Part shown: one piece after another, positions 1 through 6,186 of the stretch
Layout: the number at the start of each line of letters is the position of its first letter
How positions within the stretch are numbered: position 1 is the stretch's first letter
From: Butyricicoccus sp.
GTDB lineage: Bacteria > Bacillota > Clostridia > Oscillospirales > Butyricicoccaceae
NCBI GenBank assembly: GCA_031293105.1
Contig: JAUMSA010000117.1
Span: 1 to 18,914, forward strand
Length of the DNA: 18,914 bases
Direction: 5' to 3'
The notes under the pieces: generated by a model
What the model was told of the DNA's origin: nothing
The model's input: only the letters and a program-made list of their open reading frames with translations
The model's database searches: none
Program-made: the position numbers and the translations under genes

Positions 1-57
1 GCACTGACTGTTTTGCCGGTCGAAACCATGGGAAACGTGGAATCTGCCGCAAAATAA
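1..57 (+). CDS. 3' end of an unrecognised upstream gene (partial)
   Basis: Reading from base 1 in frame 1 gives 18 sense codons, beginning A-L-T-V-L-P and ending E-S-A-A-K, followed by TAA at 55-57. The gene's start lies outside the window and the fragment is too short to assign a family. Its presence is inferred from an open frame ending just before a good promoter and a terminator-like hairpin. That hairpin (123-153) would also serve as this gene's terminator. The frame could be open by chance. Confidence 0.4.
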   Translation, partial: ALTVLPVETMGNVESAAK

Positions 58-67
58 AACCTTTTCT

Positions 68-96
68 TTGACGGAAGCGGTTTGACATGCTATACT
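68..96 (+). promoter_or_regulatory. Sigma-A promoter for the DEAD-box helicase leader
   Basis: A -35 box TTGACG (68-73) and a -10 box TATACT (91-96) are separated by exactly 17 bp, with a TGC extended -10 directly before TATACT. Transcription would begin near 103, about 87 nt before the helicase start codon and about 20 nt before the leader hairpin at 123-153. A second TTGACA at 82-87 is only 3 bp from the -10 box and is not usable with it. Confidence 0.7.
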
Positions 97-122
97 GATA
101 GTCGTTTGAGGAGACACACTGA

Positions 123-158
123 AAAACGTGGGGATGAGCCATCCCCACGTTTTATTTT
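123..158 (+). terminator. Terminator-like hairpin in the helicase leader (possible attenuator)
   Basis: A perfect 14-bp stem (123-136 pairing with 140-153) closes a 3-nt loop (AGC) and runs into a TTTTATTTT tract at 150-157. It has the form of a Rho-independent terminator. It lies between the promoter at 68-96 and the ribosome binding site at 178-183, so it can terminate the upstream gene and could also attenuate the helicase transcript. No alternative antiterminator pairing was obvious. Confidence 0.7.
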
Positions 159-189
159 GCAATCCGCTTATCTTGATAGGAGGTTTTCT

Positions 190-1899
190 TTGACTCTGTT
201 TTCTGATTTGAATCTGTCCGAGCCGGTGCTGCGCGCCCTGGCCGACATGGGCTTTTCCGCCCCCACGGATATTCAGGCGCGCGCCATCCCGGTCATTTTG
301 CAGGGCCAGGATGTGATCGGCAAGAGCCACACCGGCACCGGCAAGACGGTCGCCTTCGGCGTTCCGTCGGTGCTGCATACCGTGCCCGGCGGCAAAACCC
401 AGGTGCTCATCCTCTGCCCCACCCGGGAACTCGCCATGCAGGCCGAGGGCGAACTGCGCAAAATCTGCAAATACATTGAAGGAGTTCGTGTGCTGGCGGT
501 TTATGGCGGCGACCCGATCACCACCCAAATCCGCCAGCTCAGCCGCGGCGCACAGATCGTCGTGGGTACCCCTGGACGGGTGATGGACTTGATGCGCCGC
601 CATGCGCTGCGTCTGGAAGACCTGCGCGTCGCCGTTCTGGACGAAGCCGACGAAATGCTGAGCATGGGCTTCCGCGAGGACATTGAAACCATTTTGCAGG
701 CTTCGCCCGAAGCGCGGCAGACCGTCCTGTTTTCGGCGACCATGCCGCCCGAAATCCTGGAGATCACCGGCGAATACCAGCGCGACCCGGTGCTCATCGA
801 AGCTGGCAACACGGCTGAGCGCACCATGGATACCATCCAACAGTATTATTTTGAAGTGCCGCGCGGCGAGAAAGAGCGCGCCCTTACCCTACTGCTGCAC
901 GCCCAGCAGCCCCGCCTGTCGATCGTATTCTGCAACACCAAGAAAATGGTCGACGAACTTGGCCGTTACCTGGGTGAGCACGGATTCCAGGCCTCTGCCC
1001 TGCACGGTGATATGAAGCAGGATATGCGCACCTCGGTGATGAACAGCTTTAAATCCGGGCGCACGCCCATCCTGATTGCAACCGACGTTGCCGCCCGCGG
1101 CATTGACGTCGACGATGTGGATGCGGTCTACAACTTCGACATTCCGCAGGATTTTGAGTATTACATTCACCGTATTGGCCGTACCGGCCGCGCCGGGCGC
1201 ACGGGCGCATCCTATACCCTGATCGACGGCCCGCGGCAGGCGGCAGTCATCCGCAGCATCGAGCGGTTCACTCGCGCCAAGATCGCGCGCATGCCCCTGC
1301 CCGATTACGAAGCCATTGCCGGCCAGCGCAGTCAGGCTATCGGACAGAGCATCCGGGCTGCCATGCTCGAGCAGGCCAACGGCGAGGACAGCCGCTTTTC
1401 CGCGCAGTCGCTGCTATGCGCCCTGCTTGACGAGGGCTTCTCCCCCGAGCAGGTAGCCGAAGCGGCGCTGTCCCAGCTGATTGCGCGCGAAATGGCCTGC
1501 ATTCCCGAGGTACGCGCCCCCAAACGCGCACAGCCCAAGCCCTTGGCCGCACTACGGGAAGGCTGTGTCCGCCTGCGCGTATCGGTTGGCCGCAATCAGA
1601 AGGTGGCACCCAACCATATCGTGGCTGCCATCGCAGAATGCACCGGCATTTCTGGCAAGCGCATCGGCAAAATCCAGTGCTACGGCGACTATTCGCTGGC
1701 CGAAGTGCCCGAGGAACTGGCCAATCGCATTGTCCATGAAGTCAGCGGCATGCCGATTGGCGGCATCCCAGCCGACCTGCGCATCTACCGGGAAGGTGGG
1801 GCTTCCTCCCACAATCGACACGACCGGCCGCACCGCGGCACGCGGCATGGCGATACTCGTTCCCGCTCGCATAGCAAACCCGGCCGTCGCCGCAAATAA
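190..1899 (+). CDS. deaD: DEAD-box ATP-dependent RNA helicase with DbpA-type RNA-binding domain
   Basis: This is a cytoplasmic ATP-dependent RNA helicase, likely acting in ribosome assembly, RNA decay or cold adaptation. The start is TTG at 190: AGGAGG at 178-183 sits 6 nt upstream and the protein then begins MTLFSDL with the Q motif, giving 569 aa. An upstream in-frame TTG at 82 would start inside the promoter and was rejected. Motifs seen: Q motif ending TDIQ (about 26-29), Walker A HTGTGKT (47-53), PTREL (77-81), TPGR (127-130), DEAD (151-154), SAT (182-184), TDVAARGID (298-306) and HRIGRTGR (327-334). After a linker, about residues 470-535 match the DbpA/CsdA RRM-like domain, followed by a basic Arg/His/Ser tail to 569. 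This is the DeaD/CsdA or DbpA/YxiN architecture, and the two cannot be separated here. It converges on the amidase gene with only 33 bp between stop codons. Confidence 0.93.
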   Translation: MTLFSDLNLSEPVLRALADMGFSAPTDIQARAIPVILQGQDVIGKSHTGTGKTVAFGVPSVLHTVPGGKTQVLILCPTRELAMQAEGELRKICKYIEGVRVLAVYGGDPITTQIRQLSRGAQIVVGTPGRVMDLMRRHALRLEDLRVAVLDEADEMLSMGFREDIETILQASPEARQTVLFSATMPPEILEITGEYQRDPVLIEAGNTAERTMDTIQQYYFEVPRGEKERALTLLLHAQQPRLSIVFCNTKKMVDELGRYLGEHGFQASALHGDMKQDMRTSVMNSFKSGRTPILIATDVAARGIDVDDVDAVYNFDIPQDFEYYIHRIGRTGRAGRTGASYTLIDGPRQAAVIRSIERFTRAKIARMPLPDYEAIAGQRSQAIGQSIRAAMLEQANGEDSRFSAQSLLCALLDEGFSPEQVAEAALSQLIAREMACIPEVRAPKRAQPKPLAALREGCVRLRVSVGRNQKVAPNHIVAAIAECTGISGKRIGKIQCYGDYSLAEVPEELANRIVHEVSGMPIGGIPADLRIYREGGASSHNRHDRPHRGTRHGDTRSRSHSKPGRRRK

Positions 1900-1903
1900 A
1901 CGC

Positions 1904-1931
1904 AAAGAGGCGTGAAATGCGCCTCTTTTTT
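1904..1931 (+). terminator. Rho-independent terminator of the helicase gene
   Basis: A 9-bp stem (1904-1912 pairing with 1920-1928, GAGGCG core) closes a 7-nt loop and is followed by a six-T run at 1926-1931. It starts 4 nt after the helicase stop. On the minus strand the same hairpin lies just past the amidase stop codon, with only a broken T tract (TTTGCGTTT), so it may act weakly in that direction as well. Confidence 0.85.
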
Positions 1932-1932
1932 G

Positions 1933-2418
1933 TCAAAGCAGCTTTTGAAATTGCTCCCATGCCGTCGCACTTCGCACAAACGGCTCTGGGCAGACCGCAT
2001 GGGTCACATCATAATGCCGCAGAACCCGCTGCGGCGGGATGTCATAAACCCGGCACCAATGCTGCACCCAGTGCGCCGCTCGTGCCAGGGTTTGCGCCGA
2101 AAAATGCCGGGCGCCGTTTGGGTCTTTCGCGCCGCACAGCGCTACCCCCAAACTATTCTGGTTGCGGCAAAACGGATGAAAATACAGTCCCCGCGTGCCG
2201 CAGTGCCAAGCCGTATGTAAATCCGGCACACTGCGCCAGACCGCTGCTCCATCCACCCAAACATGCACCGACGTTCCTACCGCACGCTGAGCCAAGTACG
2301 CGGCGTTTTCCTGTGCGGTATCGCCGTGCTCGGCACAGTGTATGACAATATATTGGATATAGCTTGCATCCCGAAAGGCGGCATCGTAATTTTCCGCGCG
2401 CGCAATTTGAGTGTTCAT
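1933..2418 (-). CDS. N-acetylmuramoyl-L-alanine amidase family protein (amidase_2/PGRP fold), possibly catalytically impaired
   Basis: The 161-aa single-domain protein has the amidase_2 (T7 lysozyme/AmpD/PGRP) pattern: YIVIHC (23-28), AWHCG (70-74), CRNQNSLGVALCG (84-96) and RHYDVT (134-139). It ends in CPEPF (143-147). Such enzymes cut the muramoyl-Ala bond of peptidoglycan. The expected zinc ligands H27, H135 and C143 are present. The catalytic Lys two residues before the last ligand in AmpD and T7 lysozyme is A141 here, the AmpD glutamate position is A93, and the T7 lysozyme Tyr position before H52 is V51. No signal peptide or cell-wall-binding domain is seen, so an intracellular or phage-derived role is possible. 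The start ATG at 2418 has AGGAGG 6-7 nt upstream. I see no convincing promoter between it and the cbiB terminator. Confidence 0.85.
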   Translation of the reverse strand: MNTQIARAENYDAAFRDASYIQYIVIHCAEHGDTAQENAAYLAQRAVGTSVHVWVDGAAVWRSVPDLHTAWHCGTRGLYFHPFCRNQNSLGVALCGAKDPNGARHFSAQTLARAAHWVQHWCRVYDIPPQRVLRHYDVTHAVCPEPFVRSATAWEQFQKLL

Positions 2419-2482
2419 CTCATCCCTCCTGTTTCACCGTATGCCGCAGAAGGGACAAAAATGAACCGCAATCGGTCACAAA

Positions 2483-2520
2483 ACAAAAGACGCAGGGGAA
2501 ATCTCCCTTGCGTCTTTTGT
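2483..2520 (-). terminator. Rho-independent terminator after cbiB
   Basis: A 12-bp stem pairs 2483-2494 with 2509-2520 and continues inward through a short GGGA/TCCC helix. On the minus strand it ends in TCTTTTGTTTTG. The hairpin begins at the cbiB stop codon (2520-2522). It separates cbiB from the amidase gene downstream on the same strand. Confidence 0.8.
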
Positions 2521-3494
2521 TATCCGAAATAAACCGGGGTAAAGGTAATCGCCAGCCGAATGGCCAGTCCGAGCAACAGGGCAAACACCGATGCCGTGGT
2601 CATCAGGTCGGCCGCCCGGCCGATGTCGGTTTTCACGATTGCCCGGTCATCGTCGCCAATGGTCGGTTTGTGGACGTACTGCCCGAAATATTGCGCGCTG
2701 CCGCCAAGCTGGATGTGCAGCGCCCCAGCACAAACGGCCTCGGTCTGTGCAGAGTTGGGGCTCTTGTGACAGAACCGGTCGCGCTTGAAGATGCGGCGGG
2801 CATTGCGGCTGTCAAACTTGAGCATGCCTGCCCCCGCGATCATGCACACGGCAGCAATGCGCGCCGGGATGAAATTAAATACATCGTCCACCCGCGCCGA
2901 AAAGCAGCCGAAATGCTCATACTTCTCGTTGTGATACCCCACCATGGAATCCAGTGTATTGACCGCCTTATATAAGAACGCAAGCGGCGCGCCGCCAATG
3001 AGCATAAAGAACATGGGGGCGATCACACCATCGGTCGTGTTTTCGGCAATGGTCTCCACCGCTGCTTTGATGACGCCCTCTTCGGTCAGACGGTCGGTGT
3101 CCCGGCCTACATAATAGGAAATCGCCTTCCGTCCTTCGGCCAGCGACTGACTCAAGGCTGTATAAACCTTTTCCCCGGCCTGCACCAGACACTTGCGCGC
3201 AAAAATCTGATAACAAAACAGAGTTTCGGCCGCAAAAGCCAGCCAGGGATTGGCCGCGCGAAGCAAAAGGAGAATCACAAACGGAACAGCGTAGCTGACC
3301 GTGCACACAATCAGCCACAGCACCACCCCGGCGATCTTTTCGCCGCGCGGCGTTTTCGGAAACAGCCGGCGCAGCAGCTTTTCGGTCTTGGAGATCAGCG
3401 CACCGATGGCGCAGACCGGGTGCCATGCCCCGTCCGGGTCGCCAAAAATCGCATCGAGCACAAAGCCCAAAGCGACTGCCAATGTTGTCAACAT
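2520..3494 (-). CDS. cbiB: Adenosylcobinamide-phosphate synthase (CbiB/CobD family), membrane protein
   Basis: CbiB attaches the aminopropanol (phosphate) arm to adenosylcobyric acid, a late step of cobalamin synthesis at the cytoplasmic membrane. The protein is 324 aa, the usual length. Family signatures seen: GDPDGAWHP (18-26), YYVGRDT (127-133), VETIAENTTDGVIAP (146-160) and YKAVNTLDSMVGY (175-187). Further on come HKSPNSAQTEAVCAGAL (243-259), QLGGSAQYFG (262-271) and KPTIGD (276-281). Hydrophobic segments lie near 55-78, 160-178, 213-225 and 297-315. The start ATG at 3494 lies 9 nt after the cbiET stop codon. Its AGGAGG overlaps that stop (TAGGAGG), so the two genes are almost certainly cotranscribed and translationally coupled. 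Strongly assigned. Confidence 0.95.
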   Translation of the reverse strand: MLTTLAVALGFVLDAIFGDPDGAWHPVCAIGALISKTEKLLRRLFPKTPRGEKIAGVVLWLIVCTVSYAVPFVILLLLRAANPWLAFAAETLFCYQIFARKCLVQAGEKVYTALSQSLAEGRKAISYYVGRDTDRLTEEGVIKAAVETIAENTTDGVIAPMFFMLIGGAPLAFLYKAVNTLDSMVGYHNEKYEHFGCFSARVDDVFNFIPARIAAVCMIAGAGMLKFDSRNARRIFKRDRFCHKSPNSAQTEAVCAGALHIQLGGSAQYFGQYVHKPTIGDDDRAIVKTDIGRAADLMTTASVFALLLGLAIRLAITFTPVYFG

Positions 3495-3503
3495 ACGTGC
3501 CTC

Positions 3504-4694
3504 CTACCGCTTGGGCCCGCCATACAGCAAATAAATCGGGTTGTTCGCCTGGAACGGCGTACTGCCGTCGGTCTTTTGGCCGCGCACAGCGCTGATTTGA
3601 CTGATTGTGATTTGCTCAAAGTTCAGCGCGCCCAACGCGATTTGCGCATCGCTGAGTGTTTCCAGCGATACCGCGCTGATGACCACGCGAATCTTGGGGT
3701 TGCGCTCTTTGAGCATGGACAACGTTTCATACAGCGTGCCGCCGCTGCCGCCGATAAAGGCCGCATCAGGCGCCGGTAAACCTTGCAGCACATCGGGCGC
3801 TTCGCCCTCGATAGGCAGCACATTAAAGCACCCCAGCTCCCGGCGGTTGCGCTCAATGAGCGCAATTCCATCCATCGACCGCTCAACCGCATAGACGACC
3901 GATGCGCGCCGCGCCATTTCCATGGACACCGAGCCGGTGCCGGCCCCGATGTCATAGACAATATCGTCCCGGCGCAAGTCGAGCAGGTTGACCCCGACCC
4001 AGCGGGCTTCCTGCTTGGTCATCGGCACCTTGCCGCGCTCCATATCTTCATCATAGATCGGCCGTCCCGCTTGCCCGGGTGCATCGTTTTCCACCAGCAG
4101 CACGGCCAGATTGCCGCAGGGCTGCTTGGCCAATTCTTCGGCCGTACCGGTCTGGATGCGCTCATCGGGCGCGCCCAAGTTCTCGCCCAGTGACACCCGC
4201 ACGCCGCCCAATCCAGCATCCACCAGCGACTGGCACAGCGTCTGTGCATTCTGCGCGCCGCCGGTCAGCGCAAACACCTTGCGGTTGTAGCTCACCGCGC
4301 CGAGCAGACTGCCCTTGCGGCCGTGCAGACTGAGCCAGACCACATCGTCGTAGGCCACGCCCAGCTTGGCACACAGCATCTGCATGCTGTTTAAACCGCA
4401 CACGATCTCCACATCACCTTGCTCTTGCAGCGCGGTTTTCAGGGTCTTGGCAGCGCTGAAAAAGCCGGCGTCGCCAGACACCAGAATCCCGACCCGCTCA
4501 TCTGGTGCAGCCAAGGCGGTCTCAGCCAGCTTACTAGTCGGGCAGGTCTGGATCTTGCCCAGCGAGGACAACTGCTCGGCTAGACGGTCGGTTGACAGCA
4601 GGAGGGTACATTGCGCCATCGTCTCGCGCGCCTGCCGGGTCAAATCGGTGGGTTGTCCACTGCCCGCACCGAGAATGGTAAACAATCGGCTCAT
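3504..4694 (-). CDS. cbiET: Fused CbiE-CbiT: precorrin/cobalt-precorrin C5,C15-methyltransferase (decarboxylating)
   Basis: This is a natural fusion of two cobalamin enzymes. CbiE methylates C5, and CbiT methylates C15 and decarboxylates the C12 side chain of the corrin precursor, both using S-adenosylmethionine. The start is ATG at 4694 (MSRLFTILGAG), with AGGAGA about 8 nt upstream, giving 396 aa; 25 further upstream codons run into the tRNA-Cys gene and are rejected. Residues 1 to about 210 are the tetrapyrrole-methylase CbiE half (GAGSGQPTDLT at 9-19, LVSGDAGFFSAAKTL at 71-85). The hinge KVPMTKQEA (222-230) opens the CbiT half, with SAM motif VYDIGAGTGSVSMEM (246-260) and FIGGSGG (313-319). 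The order matches CbiET/CobL-type fusions. The gene precedes cbiB by 9 bp. No cobalamin riboswitch is present upstream, because the tRNA-Cys unit occupies that space. Confidence 0.94.
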   Translation of the reverse strand: MSRLFTILGAGSGQPTDLTRQARETMAQCTLLLSTDRLAEQLSSLGKIQTCPTSKLAETALAAPDERVGILVSGDAGFFSAAKTLKTALQEQGDVEIVCGLNSMQMLCAKLGVAYDDVVWLSLHGRKGSLLGAVSYNRKVFALTGGAQNAQTLCQSLVDAGLGGVRVSLGENLGAPDERIQTGTAEELAKQPCGNLAVLLVENDAPGQAGRPIYDEDMERGKVPMTKQEARWVGVNLLDLRRDDIVYDIGAGTGSVSMEMARRASVVYAVERSMDGIALIERNRRELGCFNVLPIEGEAPDVLQGLPAPDAAFIGGSGGTLYETLSMLKERNPKIRVVISAVSLETLSDAQIALGALNFEQITISQISAVRGQKTDGSTPFQANNPIYLLYGGPKR

Positions 4695-4719
4695 GCGATT
4701 TCTCTCCTTTCCGAGAAAC

Positions 4720-4749
4720 AAAAAACGCCGCCGGAACTTATCCGGCGGC
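4720..4749 (-). terminator. Rho-independent terminator of tRNA-Cys
   Basis: A 9-bp GC-rich stem (4727-4735 pairing with 4741-4749, GCCGCCGGA arm) closes a 5-nt loop. On the minus strand it is followed after one G by TTTTTT (4725-4720) and more T-rich sequence. It lies 8 nt beyond the tRNA CCA end and only 25 nt before the cbiET start codon. Confidence 0.9.
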
Positions 4750-4757
4750 ATATGCTC

Positions 4758-4831
4758 TGGAGGTACCACCCAGAATCGAACTGGGGATCAGGGAGTTGCA
4801 GTCCCACGCCTTACCGCTTGGCTATGGTACC
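4758..4831 (-). tRNA. tRNA-Cys (anticodon GCA)
   Basis: The 74-nt cloverleaf on the minus strand has acceptor stem GGTACCA/TGGTACC, a GCC/GGC D stem, anticodon loop CTGCAAC (anticodon GCA) and a CCCAG/CTGGG T stem with TTCGATT loop. Discriminator T and an encoded CCA follow. The U73 discriminator and 4-nt variable loop fit cysteine tRNAs. The top anticodon-stem pair (27-43) reads T-T, a mismatch, leaving four clean pairs. It has its own promoter and terminator. Confidence 0.96.
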
Positions 4832-4847
4832 GAATCAGTGCTTATTT

Positions 4848-4876
4848 AGTATACCCATTTTTCCCCGGCTTGTCAA
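4848..4876 (-). promoter_or_regulatory. Consensus sigma-A promoter for tRNA-Cys
   Basis: On the minus strand, TTGACA (4876-4871) and TATACT (4853-4848) are separated by 17 bp, close to perfect consensus, as expected for a stable-RNA gene. Initiation would be near 4841, about 10 nt before the tRNA 5' end. Confidence 0.9.
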
Positions 4877-4911
4877 TTCCTTTTTTCAAAAATTTTTTCG
4901 ATGAATTCATC

Positions 4912-4940
4912 TTGCCAGGAAAAGGACGACATGCTAAGAT
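4912..4940 (+). promoter_or_regulatory. Sigma-A promoter for the aldo/keto reductase gene
   Basis: TTGCCA (4912-4917) and TAAGAT (4935-4940) are separated by 17 bp, with a TGC extended -10. The predicted start near 4947 gives a short leader to the AGGAGGG at 4962-4968. It is divergent from the tRNA-Cys promoter, with the two -35 boxes about 35 bp apart. Confidence 0.65.
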
Positions 4941-4974
4941 GCCAATAAGAACGTTTATTCTAGGAGGGCTTTCC

Positions 4975-5820
4975 ATGCAGCATATTTCCGATTGCTTTGT
5001 TTTAAAGAACGGCGTGCGTATCCCCTGCGTTGGCTTTGGCACCTACAAGGCCGCGGCCGACCAGACGGCGGCCGTCATCTCCCGCGCCATTGAGGCCGGT
5101 TACCGCCACTTTGATACCGCCTCCTTTTACGGCACCGAGCCGTTTCTCGGCCAGGCCCTGGCCGCTTGTGGCCTGCCCCGCGAAGAGTTCTTCCTAACCA
5201 GCAAGGCTTGGAAGGATGAAATGGGGTATGAACCGGTCAAAGCCGCCTTTGCCCACTCGCTCGAGCGGATGGGCACCGATTATCTCGACCTCTACCTCAT
5301 CCACTGGCCGCGCCCGGACCGGGACACGCCTAACTGGGAGCAGCTCTGCCAGGACACCTGGCGCGCGCTCGAAGAACTCTATCAGGCCGGGCAGGTGCGC
5401 GCCATCGGATTGAGCAATTTCCTCCCCCATCACATTGAGGTCATCCGGCAAAGCTGCACAGTCGCCCCAATGGTCGACCAAATCGAATTCCACCCCGGCT
5501 ACACCCAGCCGGACACGGTGCACTATTGCCAAACGCATAGCATCCAAGTTGAAGCCTGGAGCCCCATGGGCCGCACCCGCGTGCTGGGTGCCCCGCTTGT
5601 GACCGAACTGGCCGCCAAGTATGCGGTATCTCCTTCCCAGCTCTGCCTGCGCTACGCGCTGCAAAAGAACGTCCTGCCGCTGCCCAAGGCGTCCTCGCTG
5701 GCGCACATGCAGCAAAACCAGGATATTTTCGCGTTCACCCTGTCGGACGCCGATGTGTCCCGACTGGACACCATGCCGCAGACCGGCTGGTCGGGCCAGC
5801 ATCCGGATTTCCTCGAATAA
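4975..5820 (+). CDS. Aldo/keto reductase family oxidoreductase
   Basis: This is a cytoplasmic NAD(P)H-dependent reductase of aldehydes or ketones with the AKR TIM-barrel fold; the substrate cannot be told from sequence. The start ATG at 4975 has AGGAGGG (4962-4968) just upstream and gives 281 aa, typical for 2,5-diketo-gluconate-reductase-like AKRs. The catalytic tetrad is complete: D47 and Y52 in FDTASFYG, K77 in TSKAW and H110 in LIHWP. Cofactor-side motifs are GLSNF (145-149), QIEFHPG (169-175) and LPLPKASS (234-241, in place of the usual IPKS). The C-terminus GWSGQHPDF is also family-like. It is a lone plus-strand gene with its own promoter and no clear terminator before the T-box promoter at 5847, so some read-through into pheST is possible. 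Confidence 0.92.
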   Translation: MQHISDCFVLKNGVRIPCVGFGTYKAAADQTAAVISRAIEAGYRHFDTASFYGTEPFLGQALAACGLPREEFFLTSKAWKDEMGYEPVKAAFAHSLERMGTDYLDLYLIHWPRPDRDTPNWEQLCQDTWRALEELYQAGQVRAIGLSNFLPHHIEVIRQSCTVAPMVDQIEFHPGYTQPDTVHYCQTHSIQVEAWSPMGRTRVLGAPLVTELAAKYAVSPSQLCLRYALQKNVLPLPKASSLAHMQQNQDIFAFTLSDADVSRLDTMPQTGWSGQHPDFLE

Positions 5821-5846
5821 AAATCCCCTTTTTGCAAAAATGACCC

Positions 5847-5875
5847 TTGAATTTGTCCTCGGGTCGTGATATATA
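5847..5875 (+). promoter_or_regulatory. Sigma-A promoter for the pheST T-box transcript
   Basis: TTGAAT (5847-5852) is followed after 17 bp by TATATA (5870-5875) with an extended TGA element at 5867-5869. The area is a run of alternating TA (5870-5884), so the exact -10 register is uncertain; TATAAT at 5874-5879 is an alternative with a 21-bp spacer. Either choice starts transcription just before the T-box leader. Confidence 0.6.
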
Positions 5876-5889
5876 TAATATATATGTTT

Positions 5890-6137
5890 ATCTGCGATGA
5901 ACAGGAAAAGTAGCATAGTTTCCCCTTTGCCAGAGAACGGCGGTCACCGGCTGCAAGCCGCCCCAAAGGACGCAATGCGAAGTTCCCCTGTGAGCAGGCG
6001 TGCTGAACATGCAGTAGGTGCGCCCGTCCCGCCCCCGTTACCGGGCGCACAAGTGCGCAGGGTTTATCTGCCTGCGAACGTAGGTGGTACCACGGAAACA
6101 GCGGTTTTCGTCCTATGGGACGGAAGCCGTTTTTTTT
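5890..6137 (+). promoter_or_regulatory. T-box leader (tRNA-Phe-sensing riboswitch) of pheST
   Basis: The roughly 250-nt untranslated leader shows T-box landmarks in order. The stem I base is GATGAACAGG...AAAAGTAG (5897-5912). An AGAGA motif is at 5932-5936, a GC-rich distal stem near 5938-5963, and a probable specifier codon TTC (Phe) at 5983-5985. The T-box core AGGTGGTACCACGG is at 6082-6095, and the competing terminator at 6102-6137. The TGGT bulge would pair with ACCA, the acceptor end of a tRNA with discriminator A, as expected for tRNA-Phe. Uncharged tRNA-Phe should stabilise the antiterminator and switch pheST on. The T-box core departs slightly from the common AGGGTGGNACCGCG. The specifier call is by context only. 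Confidence 0.9.
6102..6137 (+). terminator. T-box regulatory terminator
   Basis: A 12-bp stem with two G-T wobbles (6102-6113 pairing with 6118-6129) closes a 4-nt loop and is followed by eight Ts (6130-6137). It overlaps the 3' part of the region that would form the antiterminator. It ends about 50 nt before the pheS start. Confidence 0.92.
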
Positions 6138-6186
6138 GTGCCATCGCTTAAAACGTAAAAATTCCATTTAAGGAGTGTAACAACCT

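Noticed and set aside
82..189. N-terminal extension of the helicase from TTG at 82
   Set aside because: These codons lie over the promoter -10 box and the leader hairpin. AGGAGG at 178-183 and the conserved protein start point to TTG 190.
4695..4769. Longer cbiET start at 4769
   Set aside because: The extra codons run through the terminator and into the tRNA-Cys 3' end. ATG 4694 has a good ribosome binding site and the conserved N-terminus.
4695..4974. Cobalamin riboswitch upstream of cbiET
   Set aside because: The space is filled by the tRNA-Cys terminator, gene and promoter and by the divergent AKR promoter. No B12-box-like sequence was recognised.
5866..5885. Alternating TA run as a repeat or special element
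   Set aside because: It is best explained as the AT-rich -10 region of the T-box promoter.
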